64,000 bases of DNA from an uncultured Lachnospira sp. Lineage in GTDB: Bacteria; Bacillota; Clostridia; Lachnospirales; Lachnospiraceae. Location: the NCBI GenBank assembly GCA_934359185.1, contig CAKRLE010000009.1, positions 62,001 through 126,000 on the forward strand, read 5' to 3'. The notes beneath the pieces are model-generated. The model ran no database searches. It saw nothing but the letters and a program-made list of their open reading frames with translations, and had not been told where the DNA came from. Position numbers and translations under genes: made by a program. Below are positions 35,993 to 43,872 of the stretch, piece by piece. Positions within the stretch are counted from its first letter, which is position 1, and each line of letters begins with the position of its first letter.

Positions 35993-36871
35993 ATGAAAAT
36001 TGTCCAGTTAGAATATTTCTGCACAGCCGCAAGACTTCACAGCATTACACAGGCGGCTTCTGAACTATATGTCACACAGCCAGCCATATCCAGTGCAATT
36101 AAAGAATTAGAGAAAGAATTTTCCATAACATTGTTTAACAGGGTAAAAAATCACCTGTCCCTTACAATGGAAGGTGAATTATTCTACCAGAAAGCTCAGC
36201 GTCTTCTTTCTGAATATAACCAGACACTTGACCAGTTCTTCGATTTAGGTCAGAGTATCTCAACAATCAAGATAGGAATACCGCCACTTCTCAGCACAAT
36301 ATTTTTTCCAGACATGCTGACTGAATTCAAAAAGCAGTATCCTGACATTCCTTTTGAATTATTTGAATATGGTTCAATACGTGCTGCTAATATGGTTCAT
36401 GAAGGTCAGCTTGACCTTGCACTAGTCAATATGCATTTCTATGAAATTGACAAATTAAATTCTTATCCACTCATGACAGACAAAATCGTGTTCTGTGTCT
36501 GTAAAGACCATCCTCTTGCACGATACAGTGAAGTCAGCATAGACATGATAAAAGATGAACCTATGATTATGTATAATACAGATTCTGTTCAAAATGAAAC
36601 ATTAGATGCTCTTTTTAACAGCGCCAATGTAAAGCCTGATATAATTCTGCACGCAAGCCAGCTATATACAATCAGGAATTTCATCTGCAATAATCTTGGC
36701 GGTGCTTTCCTGTATTCATCGCTGCTAAAAAACATGCCAGATGTGGTGGGAATACCTATTACTCCTTCGATTACACAGAATATTGGAATTGTATGGCGTA
36801 AAGGCAACTACACTACAGACAGTGCAAACAAATTTATCAATTATATTACTACATTCTGGAGGAAAAATTAA
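35993..36871 (+). CDS. LysR family transcriptional regulator
   Basis: This 292-residue regulator has the N-terminal LysR winged helix (MKIVQLEYFCTAARLHSITQAASELYVTQPAISSAIKELEKEFSITLFNR) and a periplasmic-binding-like effector domain (TIKIGIPPLLSTIFFPDMLTEFKKQYPDIPFELFEYGS and onward). ATG at 35993 follows AGGGGA. It is divergent from the DASS-fumarase operon and overlaps the NSS symporter gene by one base (TAATG), so it may control both. A dicarboxylate effector is plausible but not shown. Confidence 0.9.
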   Translation: MKIVQLEYFCTAARLHSITQAASELYVTQPAISSAIKELEKEFSITLFNRVKNHLSLTMEGELFYQKAQRLLSEYNQTLDQFFDLGQSISTIKIGIPPLLSTIFFPDMLTEFKKQYPDIPFELFEYGSIRAANMVHEGQLDLALVNMHFYEIDKLNSYPLMTDKIVFCVCKDHPLARYSEVSIDMIKDEPMIMYNTDSVQNETLDALFNSANVKPDIILHASQLYTIRNFICNNLGGAFLYSSLLKNMPDVVGIPITPSITQNIGIVWRKGNYTTDSANKFINYITTFWRKN

Positions 36872-38193
36872 TGAAAACACGAGATTCATTCAACAACAAA
36901 TGGGGATTTATCCTGGCATGTATCGGTTCTGCCGTAGGCATGGGCAATATCTGGATGTTCCCTACAAGAGTTTCTCTCTATGGTGGCGGTTCATACCTGA
37001 TTCCATATTTTATATTTGTAGCGCTTATCGGTTTTACCGGTGTTATTGGTGAGATGAGCTTCGGACGTGCAACACGTTCTGGTCCTATTGATGCATTTGG
37101 ATATGCATGTGAGACTAAGGGAAAGAGAAAGGCGGGCGAACTGCTTGGTTTTATCCCTGTTCTTGGTGCTCTCGCCATGGCTATCGGTTACACTGTTGTT
37201 ATGGGATGGATTCTCAAATATACAATTGGAACTTTCACCGGTTCTACACTTGCACCTGAGAACACTGCCGGTTTTGCAGAGGAATTCGGTTTGATGGCAA
37301 CTTCCCTTGGCAATAACTTCTGGCAGATAGCTGCCCTTGCAATCGGCATAATTATTCTTATGTTCGGTGTAGGACGCGGTATTGAAAAAGCTAACAAAAT
37401 CATGATGCCTGTATTCTTTATATTATTTGCAATTCTTGGTGTATACGTTGCATTCCAGCCAGGTTCTGTTGAAGGCTACAAGTACATTTTCAGAGTTGAC
37501 CATAAGATATTAGCAAAGCCTGAAACATGGATATTCGCTCTCGGTCAGGCATTTTTCTCCCTGTCAGTAGCAGGCAATGGAACTCTTATATATGGCTCTT
37601 ACCTTTCTGATGAAGAAAATATCCCTGCCGCAGCAGGAAGAGTTGCATTGTTTGATACTCTGGCAGCTATACTTGCAGCTCTTGTAATCATTCCTGCAAT
37701 GGCTACAACCGGCGCACAGCTTAATCAGGGCGGTCCGGGACTTATGTTTATATTCCTTCCAGCATTATTCAAGTCAATGCCGGGTGGATATATCATAGCA
37801 ATTATTTTCTTTGTTGCTGTATTCATGGCTGGACTTTCTTCTCTTATCAACTTATATGAAGCTCCTATCGCTACTGTTCAGGAAAAGCTTCACTTAGGAA
37901 GAAAGGCTTCATGCGGACTTATAGCCGTTATAGCATTAGTCGTATCAATATGTATTCAGGGAATTGTATCTGACTGGATGGACATATTATCTATCTATAT
38001 ATGCCCTCTTGGAGCCGGTCTTGCCGGAATTATGTTCTTCTGGGTATGCGGAAAGCAATACGTTAATGAACAGATTAATAAAGGAAGAAATAAGCCATTT
38101 ACAGACAAGTTCCTTCCTATATGTAAATATATCTACTGCCCTATATGTGCCCTTGTACTCCTGCTCGGAATACTGCTTGGAGGTATAGGATGA
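36871..38193 (+). CDS. NSS (neurotransmitter:sodium symporter) family transporter
   Basis: This 440-residue sodium-dependent transporter has the LeuT-like fold. The first-helix signature NKWGFILACIGSAVGMGNIWMFP matches the Na+ and substrate-binding segment of bacterial NSS proteins, followed by GGGSYLIPYFIFVALIGFTGVIGEMSFGRATR. About eleven helices are predicted, the common bacterial number. It probably imports an amino acid; the exact substrate is not readable. Start and LysR stop overlap as TAATG, with GGAGG upstream, so the pair is translationally coupled. Confidence 0.9.
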   Translation: MKTRDSFNNKWGFILACIGSAVGMGNIWMFPTRVSLYGGGSYLIPYFIFVALIGFTGVIGEMSFGRATRSGPIDAFGYACETKGKRKAGELLGFIPVLGALAMAIGYTVVMGWILKYTIGTFTGSTLAPENTAGFAEEFGLMATSLGNNFWQIAALAIGIIILMFGVGRGIEKANKIMMPVFFILFAILGVYVAFQPGSVEGYKYIFRVDHKILAKPETWIFALGQAFFSLSVAGNGTLIYGSYLSDEENIPAAAGRVALFDTLAAILAALVIIPAMATTGAQLNQGGPGLMFIFLPALFKSMPGGYIIAIIFFVAVFMAGLSSLINLYEAPIATVQEKLHLGRKASCGLIAVIALVVSICIQGIVSDWMDILSIYICPLGAGLAGIMFFWVCGKQYVNEQINKGRNKPFTDKFLPICKYIYCPICALVLLLGILLGGIG

Positions 38194-38208
38194 TTTGTGT
38201 ACTTCTGC

Positions 38209-38237
38209 TTGAAAAACTACATGTTCTAGAGTAAAAT
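38209..38237 (+). promoter_or_regulatory. sigma-A promoter of the chemoreceptor gene
   Basis: TTGAAA (38209-38214) and TAAAAT (38232-38237) with a 17-bp spacer lie 33 bp before the ATG at 38270. No sigma-28 pattern is seen here. Confidence 0.55.
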
Positions 38238-38269
38238 ATATATATTAATATAATCAGGAGATAAGTACT

Positions 38270-40369
38270 ATGGAATACGATGAAAAAGTCTTTAAAGCCA
38301 AAGCCAATATCAAGGTCAGACGTATATGGCTTGTATTTGCAATTCTATTATCCGCTAACTACGGAAGTGATGTTGCCAATGGTGGTTACCCATCATTTAA
38401 TTATGTAATTTTCTTATTACTATGCTGGGTTCCATTCTTTTCAGGAGATTTACTTCTCCGTATAAAGGATAAAGCAGATGACCGTTACAAATATGCATTA
38501 GTAATAGGTTACGGAATATTCTACACATATTTATTATGTACTTCATCATCGCCAATAACATTTACATACATCATCCCTGTTATAAGCCTTCTTGTACTTT
38601 ATAAAGATAAGAAATTCATGATTGGATGCGGTATTGCTAATCTTTCAAGTGTCCTTATCGGTATAATATACCATGCTGCTTTTCTTGGACAGTTATCTGC
38701 AGCTGACCAGAAGAATTACCAGTTACAGGTCGCTTGTATAATTCTTTGTTATATCGGATACGTTATGTCCATAAGCCATCTTATTGAATCTGATGGTTCA
38801 CTCACAGACAGTATTAAGGCTGACCTCAAGCGTGTTACTTCAACTGTTGAGCTTGTTAAAGGTGCCAGCAATACAATTATGGATGGTATTACTGTTGTAC
38901 GCGAACTAGCTTCTGAGAACAAACATGGTTCAGATATTGTCGTTGAAGGAATGAATAAATTAACCGACAATAATGACAGACTTCAGAACCACACTGATTC
39001 ATCACTTGATATGACCGCTGATATCAATTCTCAGGTTCAGAATGTTGCTTCTATGATTAATGAAATGGTTTCGCTTACTGCAGAGTCGGGCAAGCATGCA
39101 AAGAACAGCTCTCTCGACCTTGAAAGCCTTGTCGAGACTGCTCAAACTATGTCAGGTTTATCTAATGAAGTTGATGCTATCCTTCACCAGTTCAAATCTG
39201 AATTTGAGACAGTTAAAGAAGAGACTGGAACGATTGACAATATCTCAAGCCAGACTAATCTTCTCGCGCTTAACGCTTCTATTGAAGCTGCAAGAGCTGG
39301 CGAAGCCGGTAAAGGCTTTGCAGTTGTCGCTGACCAGATTCGTACTTTGAGCACAGAGACTAAGAATTCTTCTGGACAGATTGCCGATGCGCTCTCACGG
39401 CTTGATGAGATATCACAGAAGATGACTTCATCAATTGAAGAAACACTCCGTCTAATCCAGATAACTCTTGAAAAAGTCACACAGACAGGTAAAAATGTTG
39501 GTAAAATCACAGAAGACTCAACACAGCTTGGTGAACATATCAATGTAATTGATTCAGCCATGAAAGAAGTTGAAACTTCTAACCATCAACTCGTTAAAAA
39601 TATGGAAGATATATCACAGATTGTTGATACTATGACTACATGCATAGGCGAATCTGACGAAATCAGCAAGAGGATGCTAAGTAAGTATGAAGAAAGTGCA
39701 AGCAATATCAATAATATCGAAGATGTAATCCAGGAGCTTATGGAAGAACTTGGCGTTGGTGGATTCATGGGACTTGATGATGTACAGCCAGGAATGAAAG
39801 CCATTATCCAGCTCAATGACCATAAAGAGAACAATATATTCCATGGTGAGGTAAAATCTGTATCTGACAATGTAATGGCTCTCTCTACTGCTGTTGATAT
39901 GCCTCTTGATAAAAATGCATCATGCAATCTTCAGATAACTGTAGGTAATGTATTATACTGCTGGGAAAATGTTACTATCTCGCATGACAAAGAAGCTGCT
40001 GCACGCACATACATTTCAGTTATATCAACAAGACCTGAGATTAAGAACAGACGTAAGTATCCACGAGTTGATATATCTAATATGTGTACAGTCAAGGTTA
40101 AGAATACTGACATAATAATATCAGGCCGTCTTGATAACATAAGTGCCAATGGTTTTGCATTCCTTACAAAGGATGCCTACTTTGCCAGCAACAAGGGTGT
40201 TGATATATCAGTTGATATTGAAAAGTTTGCCCTTCCAGAGCACTCTCACATCGAAGGCCATGTTATAAGATGTTCTGACAATGAAGGAACTTATATCGTC
40301 GGCTGCCAGATGCCAGAAGATGATTACTATATAAGAACTTATGTAGATGATATATTAAGCAGACACTAA
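38270..40369 (+). CDS. Methyl-accepting chemotaxis protein fused to a YcgR/PilZ c-di-GMP domain
   Basis: This 699-residue chemoreceptor has a compact N-terminal block of about six membrane helices (residues 18-170), no periplasmic ligand domain, and a long cytoplasmic signalling coiled coil. The hairpin tip that binds CheA/CheW is at about 321-360 ([35 protein letters not shown]). Residues 500-590 look like a YcgR-type PilZN domain and 592-690 are a PilZ domain with RRKYPR (594-599) and DNISANG (622-628), the two c-di-GMP binding motifs. The protein could therefore feed c-di-GMP level directly into the flagellar chemotaxis pathway. GGAG lies upstream of the ATG. The gene is close to csrA and flagellin and to several c-di-GMP enzymes. 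Confidence 0.9.
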   Translation: MEYDEKVFKAKANIKVRRIWLVFAILLSANYGSDVANGGYPSFNYVIFLLLCWVPFFSGDLLLRIKDKADDRYKYALVIGYGIFYTYLLCTSSSPITFTYIIPVISLLVLYKDKKFMIGCGIANLSSVLIGIIYHAAFLGQLSAADQKNYQLQVACIILCYIGYVMSISHLIESDGSLTDSIKADLKRVTSTVELVKGASNTIMDGITVVRELASENKHGSDIVVEGMNKLTDNNDRLQNHTDSSLDMTADINSQVQNVASMINEMVSLTAESGKHAKNSSLDLESLVETAQTMSGLSNEVDAILHQFKSEFETVKEETGTIDNISSQTNLLALNASIEAARAGEAGKGFAVVADQIRTLSTETKNSSGQIADALSRLDEISQKMTSSIEETLRLIQITLEKVTQTGKNVGKITEDSTQLGEHINVIDSAMKEVETSNHQLVKNMEDISQIVDTMTTCIGESDEISKRMLSKYEESASNINNIEDVIQELMEELGVGGFMGLDDVQPGMKAIIQLNDHKENNIFHGEVKSVSDNVMALSTAVDMPLDKNASCNLQITVGNVLYCWENVTISHDKEAAARTYISVISTRPEIKNRRKYPRVDISNMCTVKVKNTDIIISGRLDNISANGFAFLTKDAYFASNKGVDISVDIEKFALPEHSHIEGHVIRCSDNEGTYIVGCQMPEDDYYIRTYVDDILSRH

Positions 40370-40415
40370 TCACTCATCTTAATATACCAAATAAAAACAT
40401 CCCGAGGTATCTATA

Positions 40416-41120
40416 ATGGCAGCGAATATAACAGCCCATTTATATGAATTACAGGACAAAGATTACGCAGAATTTCATAGCAGATTAATCCCCACTGTAG
40501 CGCGTGACACTATTATTGGCATCCGCGTTCCGGTTCTAAGAAATTTTGCTAAAGAAATCAAAGGCAGTGAAACAGCAAGCTGCTTTCTTTCACAACTGCC
40601 ACATCAGTTTTATGATGAAAATATGCTCCATGCGATTCTTCTGTCAGAGATAAGCAGAAAAGACGACTATTACAGATGCATAGAGCTTGTTGACGCATTT
40701 CTTCCATATGTAGATAACTGGGCTGTATGCGATATATTGTCTCCTAAAGTTTTCAGGAAAAACAGACATTTATTAATAGATAAGATATATGAGTGGTCTG
40801 CTTCTGACAAACCATATACATGCAGATTTGGAATGGAAATGCTCATGACACATTATCTTGATGAGGATTACAGCGAGGAGTATCTTGAAATCCCTGCCAG
40901 TGTCCATTCCGAAGAATATTACGTCAATATGATGATTGCCTGGTTTTATGCAACTGCTCTTGCAAAGCAATGGAATGACAGTATTACATACCTAGAAAAT
41001 AACAGGCTTGATAGCTGGACACACAATAAGACAATCCAGAAAGCGTGTGAAAGCTATAGAATAACAGCAGAACAGAAAGAATATCTGCGTACTTTGAAAA
41101 GAAATCCCAAAATAAAATAA
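40416..41120 (+). CDS. AlkD-like DNA alkylation repair protein
   Basis: This 234-residue helical HEAT-like repeat protein of the AlkC/AlkD family removes bulky or positively charged alkylated bases. Features include GIRVPVLRNFAKEI, VDNWAVCDILSPKVFRKNR (the region holding the catalytic Trp/Asp in AlkD) and YYVNMMIAWFYATALAKQW. ATG at 40416 follows GAGGTATCTATA. It stands between the chemoreceptor and a strong terminator. Some relatives lack glycosylase activity, so catalysis is inferred from family. Confidence 0.85.
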   Translation: MAANITAHLYELQDKDYAEFHSRLIPTVARDTIIGIRVPVLRNFAKEIKGSETASCFLSQLPHQFYDENMLHAILLSEISRKDDYYRCIELVDAFLPYVDNWAVCDILSPKVFRKNRHLLIDKIYEWSASDKPYTCRFGMEMLMTHYLDEDYSEEYLEIPASVHSEEYYVNMMIAWFYATALAKQWNDSITYLENNRLDSWTHNKTIQKACESYRITAEQKEYLRTLKRNPKIK

Positions 41121-41130
41121 GCAAAAACAT

Positions 41131-41166
41131 ACCCCTGCACCAGCGTTAATATCTGGTACAGGGGTA
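41131..41166. terminator. Terminator between the alkD-like gene and metY
   Basis: ACCCCTGCACCAG and CTGGTACAGGGGT pair with one mismatch, followed by ATTTAG. It lies between converging genes. Confidence 0.75.
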
Positions 41167-41218
41167 TTTAGTCCATATCTTTCAGACTTAGTACTTAATT
41201 AATCTCCCGGTATCCAAC

Positions 41219-42502
41219 TTAAATAGCATCAAGTGCCTGTGCAAGATCTTTTATTAAATCATTCTTATCCTCAAGTCCACAAGATATACGGATAAGACCA
41301 GCTGGAACTCCCGCAGCTTTTAACTGTTCGTCATTCATCTGGCGATGTGTAGATGTCGCAGGATTAAGACAACACGTTCTCGCATCTGCTACATGAGTTT
41401 CTATAGCTGCAAGCTTAAGATTCTTCATGAATTTCTCAGCAGCTTCTCTTCCACCCTTAATTTCAAACGATACAACACCGCATCCACCATGAGGCAGATA
41501 CTTTTTAGCAATCTCATAATACTTGTTAGATGGAAGTGTTGGATAATTAACATACTCAACCTTATCATGAGCCTCAAGAAACTCTGCAACTGCCTGTCCG
41601 TTCTCCACATGCCTTGGCATACGCACATGAAGCGACTCAAGTCCCAGATTTAATATAAATGCACTCTGTGGTGACTGAACACAGCCTAAATCTCTCATAA
41701 GCTGTGATGTACACTTAGTTATAAACGCACCCTCTTTACCAAATTTCTCAGCATATGTAATTCCATGATACGATTCATCAGGTGTGCAAAGTCCAGGAAA
41801 CTTTTCAGCATGTGCCATCCAGTCAAATCTGCCCCCATCAACAATTGCACCACCAATTGCTGCTCCATGTCCATCCATATACTTAGTTGTTGAATGTGTT
41901 ACTATGTCTGCTCCCCACTCTATAGGACGAAGATTCACTGGTGTTGGAAATGTATTGTCAACAATAAGTGGAACTCCGTGTGCATGGGCTGCCTTTGCGA
42001 ACTTTTCAATATCAAGTACTGTAAGTGCAGGATTGGCAATTGATTCACCAAAAACTGCTCTTGTATTATCACAAAATGCAGCATTAAGCTCATCCTCTGT
42101 ACAGTCTGGATTAACAAATGTTACATCTATTCCCATCTTCTTCATAGTAACCGATATAAGGTTAAATGTTCCCCCATAAATAGAAGATGATGCCACGATA
42201 TGGCTTCCTGCCTCACATATATTAAATAATGCAAAGAAATTAGCAGCCTGGCCTGATGATGTAAGCATTCCTGCCGTACCGCCCTCAAGCTTTGCAATCT
42301 TAGCTGCAACTAAGTCATTAGTAGGATTCTGTAACCTCGAATAGAAATATCCTTCTGCTTCCAGATCAAATAGTTTTCCCATGTCCTCACTTGTATCATA
42401 CTTAAATGTAGTAGACTGATATATAGGTATCTGTCTAGGTTCACCATTACCAGGTGTATAACCTGCCTGAACACATTGTGTGTTAATTGAATAATCTTTC
42501 AT
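41219..42502 (-). CDS. metY: O-acetylhomoserine aminocarboxypropyltransferase (MetY)
   Basis: This 427-residue Cys/Met-metabolism PLP enzyme makes homocysteine from O-acetylhomoserine and sulfide (direct sulfhydrylation). Recognisable are TTFKYDTSEDMGKLFDLEAEGYFYSRLQNPT, GTAGMLTSSGQAA, IVDNTFPTPVNLRPIEWGADIV and the Schiff-base lysine in HSTTKYMDGHG. Length and insertions match MetY rather than MetB/MetC. AGGAGGGGA precedes ATG 42502. No S-box or T-box leader is seen upstream; the preceding 150 bp lead into the recombinase switch, whose hairpin-U8 at 42642-42680 would insulate metY from the sigma-28 promoter. Confidence 0.93.
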   Translation of the reverse strand: MKDYSINTQCVQAGYTPGNGEPRQIPIYQSTTFKYDTSEDMGKLFDLEAEGYFYSRLQNPTNDLVAAKIAKLEGGTAGMLTSSGQAANFFALFNICEAGSHIVASSSIYGGTFNLISVTMKKMGIDVTFVNPDCTEDELNAAFCDNTRAVFGESIANPALTVLDIEKFAKAAHAHGVPLIVDNTFPTPVNLRPIEWGADIVTHSTTKYMDGHGAAIGGAIVDGGRFDWMAHAEKFPGLCTPDESYHGITYAEKFGKEGAFITKCTSQLMRDLGCVQSPQSAFILNLGLESLHVRMPRHVENGQAVAEFLEAHDKVEYVNYPTLPSNKYYEIAKKYLPHGGCGVVSFEIKGGREAAEKFMKNLKLAAIETHVADARTCCLNPATSTHRQMNDEQLKAAGVPAGLIRISCGLEDKNDLIKDLAQALDAI

Positions 42503-42641
42503 ATTCCCCTCCTGATTTTGTTAATACATACATGGTATACTTAATTTTAATAAGTGTAAAGACAATGTTAATGATTATTTATTGTTTTTTTAGTCAAAAA
42601 TATACCAATGTAAGTATAATGATTTCCTATACAAGCATGAT

Positions 42642-42680
42642 AAAAAAAAGATGCAACAATCTGTTTCAAATTGTTGCATC
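42642..42680 (-). terminator. Intrinsic terminator formed by the left inverted repeat
   Basis: Read on the minus strand, GATGCAACAAT and ATTGTTGCATC (arms 42680-42670 and 42660-42650) form a perfect 11-bp stem with a 9-nt loop, followed at once by eight T residues (42649-42642). It lies about 35-65 bp past the sigma-28-type promoter and would stop its transcript before metY. Confidence 0.7.
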
Positions 42681-42682
42681 CC
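42651..42682 (-). repeat. Left inverted repeat (IRL) of the invertible segment
   Basis: Read on the minus strand the first 20 bases are GGGATGCAACAATTTGAAAC, then AGATTGTTGCAT. It matches the right repeat at 29 of 32 positions in inverse orientation. Internally it has 10-bp inverted arms (ATGCAACAAT/ATTGTTGCAT) around a 9-bp asymmetric centre, the layout of a tyrosine-recombinase core site. Confidence 0.85.
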
Positions 42683-42714
42683 ATGTTAATCATTTATTAT
42701 TGATTACATATCTT

Positions 42715-42741
42715 ATATCGTCATTGATTCAAAATACTTTA
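42715..42741 (-). promoter_or_regulatory. sigma-28/sigma-D-type flagellar promoter inside the invertible segment
   Basis: Read on the minus strand: TAAA (42741-42738), 15 bases, then GACGATAT (42722-42715). The consensus is TAAA-N15-GCCGATAT/A; the match is 11 of 12, and TAAAGTAT also fits the extended -35 TAAAGTTT. It reads leftwards, away from csrA-fliC, with start expected near 42707. Confidence 0.75.
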
Positions 42742-42782
42742 GCAATATTTGCAATTTAATTAAAAATCAACTTCTGATATAT

Positions 42783-43361
42783 TCACAAGTTTACATTCAT
42801 AAACACAGAATCTCTGTCATCCTGCTTAATTCCAAGATATCTTTTCGTTATTTCATAAGAAGAATGATTATATATATCCATAAGCATTGCAGGTGGTGTT
42901 CCGACCTTCCACGCATGATATCCGAAAGTCTTTCTTAGTGAATGACAGCTTATGCCATTTTCCATATTAAGAGCTTTGGCTGCATGTGTAATAATCCTGA
43001 ATGCCTGTGAACGAGACAGATGTGAACCATTTGTTTTGCCGGTGAATATAAAATCATTGTTACTAATGTTATCAAGACTTTCCATATACATAGTAAATGC
43101 TTCTTTAACATTATTATTAAGTGCAATTCTTGTTTCTTTCCCCGTCTTTTTTTCACGTATCACTATATGTTTCACATACTGTTTCTTATTAAAATCGTAC
43201 ACATTCCCCCATCGTAACTGCAGCATATCACTTATTCTCAGTGCTGTATTAATTCCCAGACATATCAACATGTAATTACGCAGGTTAGGTTCCATGTCTA
43301 AATAAAAGTTACGAAATGCTGCTAATTCATCTGTGCTTCTTATTGGCTGTGATGTTCCCAT
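42783..43361 (-). CDS. Small tyrosine recombinase (FimB/FimE-size invertase)
   Basis: This 192-residue site-specific recombinase is essentially a bare catalytic domain, the size of FimB/FimE-type phase-variation invertases. All catalytic residues are visible: Arg42 (TALRISDML), the beta-hairpin Lys near 72-75 (EKKTGKETR), His140 and Arg143 (HSLRKTFGYHAW), His166 (IYNHSS) and nucleophile Tyr175 (TKRYLGI). The N-terminal arm-binding domain of phage integrases is missing. ATG at 43361 has GGAGG seven bases upstream; the frame stays open to 43433 but that extension runs through the right repeat. It lies wholly between the inverted repeats, so its own transcription would change with orientation. 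Confidence 0.88.
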   Translation of the reverse strand: MGTSQPIRSTDELAAFRNFYLDMEPNLRNYMLICLGINTALRISDMLQLRWGNVYDFNKKQYVKHIVIREKKTGKETRIALNNNVKEAFTMYMESLDNISNNDFIFTGKTNGSHLSRSQAFRIITHAAKALNMENGISCHSLRKTFGYHAWKVGTPPAMLMDIYNHSSYEITKRYLGIKQDDRDSVFMNVNL

Positions 43362-43386
43362 ATTTTTTACCTCCATGTAACTATTC

Positions 43387-43418
43387 GGGATGCAACAATT
43401 TGAAACATTATGTTGCAT
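43387..43418 (+). repeat. Right inverted repeat (IRR) of the invertible segment
   Basis: It begins GGGATGCAACAATTTGAAAC, identical to the minus strand of IRL for 21 bases including the next A, then ends TTGCAT. It lacks a T-run on its outer side, and its dyad is imperfect (TATG for ATTG), so it should not terminate transcription. It ends 27 bp before the csrA ATG. Confidence 0.85.
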
Positions 43419-43445
43419 AGTCATGGAGGACAAGGAGGATTTGAT

Positions 43446-43739
43446 ATGTTAAAGCTCACAATCAAACCGGGTGAGTTCATCGACATCGGTGAGGATATCC
43501 GCGTTGTATATTCAGGCGGTACAGAAGGCAATATCCATCTTCTTATCGATGCACCTAGAGAACTTAACATCGTAAGAAGCAAGGTTCTTGCCAGAAAAAG
43601 CGCTGAATCAGACAAAAAGGTATCGCGTTTTGTCTCCCCCTACTACGCAGAACCTAATCTCTCTCAGGAGACTCTCACCAAGATTCGCCATCTTATCAAA
43701 GAAGATAAGAAAGCTAAAAGCGATAATACACAGGGTTAG
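43446..43739 (+). CDS. csrA: CsrA family carbon storage / flagellin translation regulator
   Basis: This 97-residue RNA-binding regulator has a CsrA core in residues 1-51: MLKLTIKPGEFIDIGEDI, then GGTEGNIHLLIDAPRELNIVRSKVLARK, including the conserved Leu4 and the Arg of IVRS that contacts GGA in RNA. The TRR of the classic N-terminus is TIK here. A charged C-terminal extension of about 45 residues is longer than in most CsrA proteins. ATG at 43446 has AGGAGG upstream. It is directly upstream of flagellin and probably co-transcribed; in Bacillus, CsrA represses flagellin translation and is relieved by FliW. No fliW is seen in this window. Confidence 0.85.
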   Translation: MLKLTIKPGEFIDIGEDIRVVYSGGTEGNIHLLIDAPRELNIVRSKVLARKSAESDKKVSRFVSPYYAEPNLSQETLTKIRHLIKEDKKAKSDNTQG

Positions 43740-43766
43740 CATGGTAACACTGTCTATTATAAACCC

Positions 43767-43864
43767 TAATCAGATGGGTATGTCAATCATATTATACATC
43801 TGATTACTAACGGAATGGGAACGGAGTCCCTTCCTATCTAAAAAAATATTATTATACACGGAGG
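43767..43864 (+). promoter_or_regulatory. Structured flagellin leader with three ACGGA (CsrA-type) sites
   Basis: TAATCAGATG and CATCTGATTA (43767-43776, 43797-43806) form a 10-bp stem. ACGGA occurs at 43810-43814, 43821-43825 and 43858-43862. The middle copy lies in the loop of GGGA-ACGGAG-TCCC, extended by GGAA/TTCC around a bulged T (43812-43834). The third is part of the Shine-Dalgarno ACGGAGG. This is the classic geometry for CsrA repression of translation. No obvious sigma-28 promoter is found between csrA and fliC. Confidence 0.7.
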
Positions 43865-43872
43865 TACACACT

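Larger units (their letters stand above)
42651..43418. mobile_element. Predicted invertible DNA segment (flagellin phase switch)
   Basis: Two inverse 32-bp repeats enclose 704 bp (42683-43386) that contain a small tyrosine recombinase gene and an outward-reading sigma-28-type promoter. The two repeats are in opposite orientation, so recombination between them would invert rather than excise the segment. Inversion would direct the promoter towards csrA-fliC; in the present orientation it runs into the IRL hairpin-U8 terminator. Confidence 0.75.

Noticed and set aside
38194..38269. c-di-GMP (GEMM) riboswitch before the chemoreceptor gene
   Set aside because: Only a short promoter region is present and none of the conserved riboswitch core is seen.
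42503..42641. S-box or T-box leader for metY
   Set aside because: No characteristic box sequences or terminator/antiterminator pair; only AT-rich sequence is seen.
43362..43433. 24-residue N-terminal extension of the recombinase
   Set aside because: It is translated through the inverted repeat and lacks a ribosome site; GGAGG precedes ATG 43361 and the shorter protein matches FimB-size invertases.
43410..43445. Longer csrA beginning at ATG 43410
   Set aside because: The extension has no ribosome site and runs from inside the right inverted repeat; AGGAGG sits before ATG 43446, where the CsrA core starts with MLKLT.
43741..43872. Separate sigma-28 promoter for flagellin between csrA and fliC
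   Set aside because: No TAAA-N15-GCCGATAA-like match was found; TAAACCCTAATC has no -10 partner.
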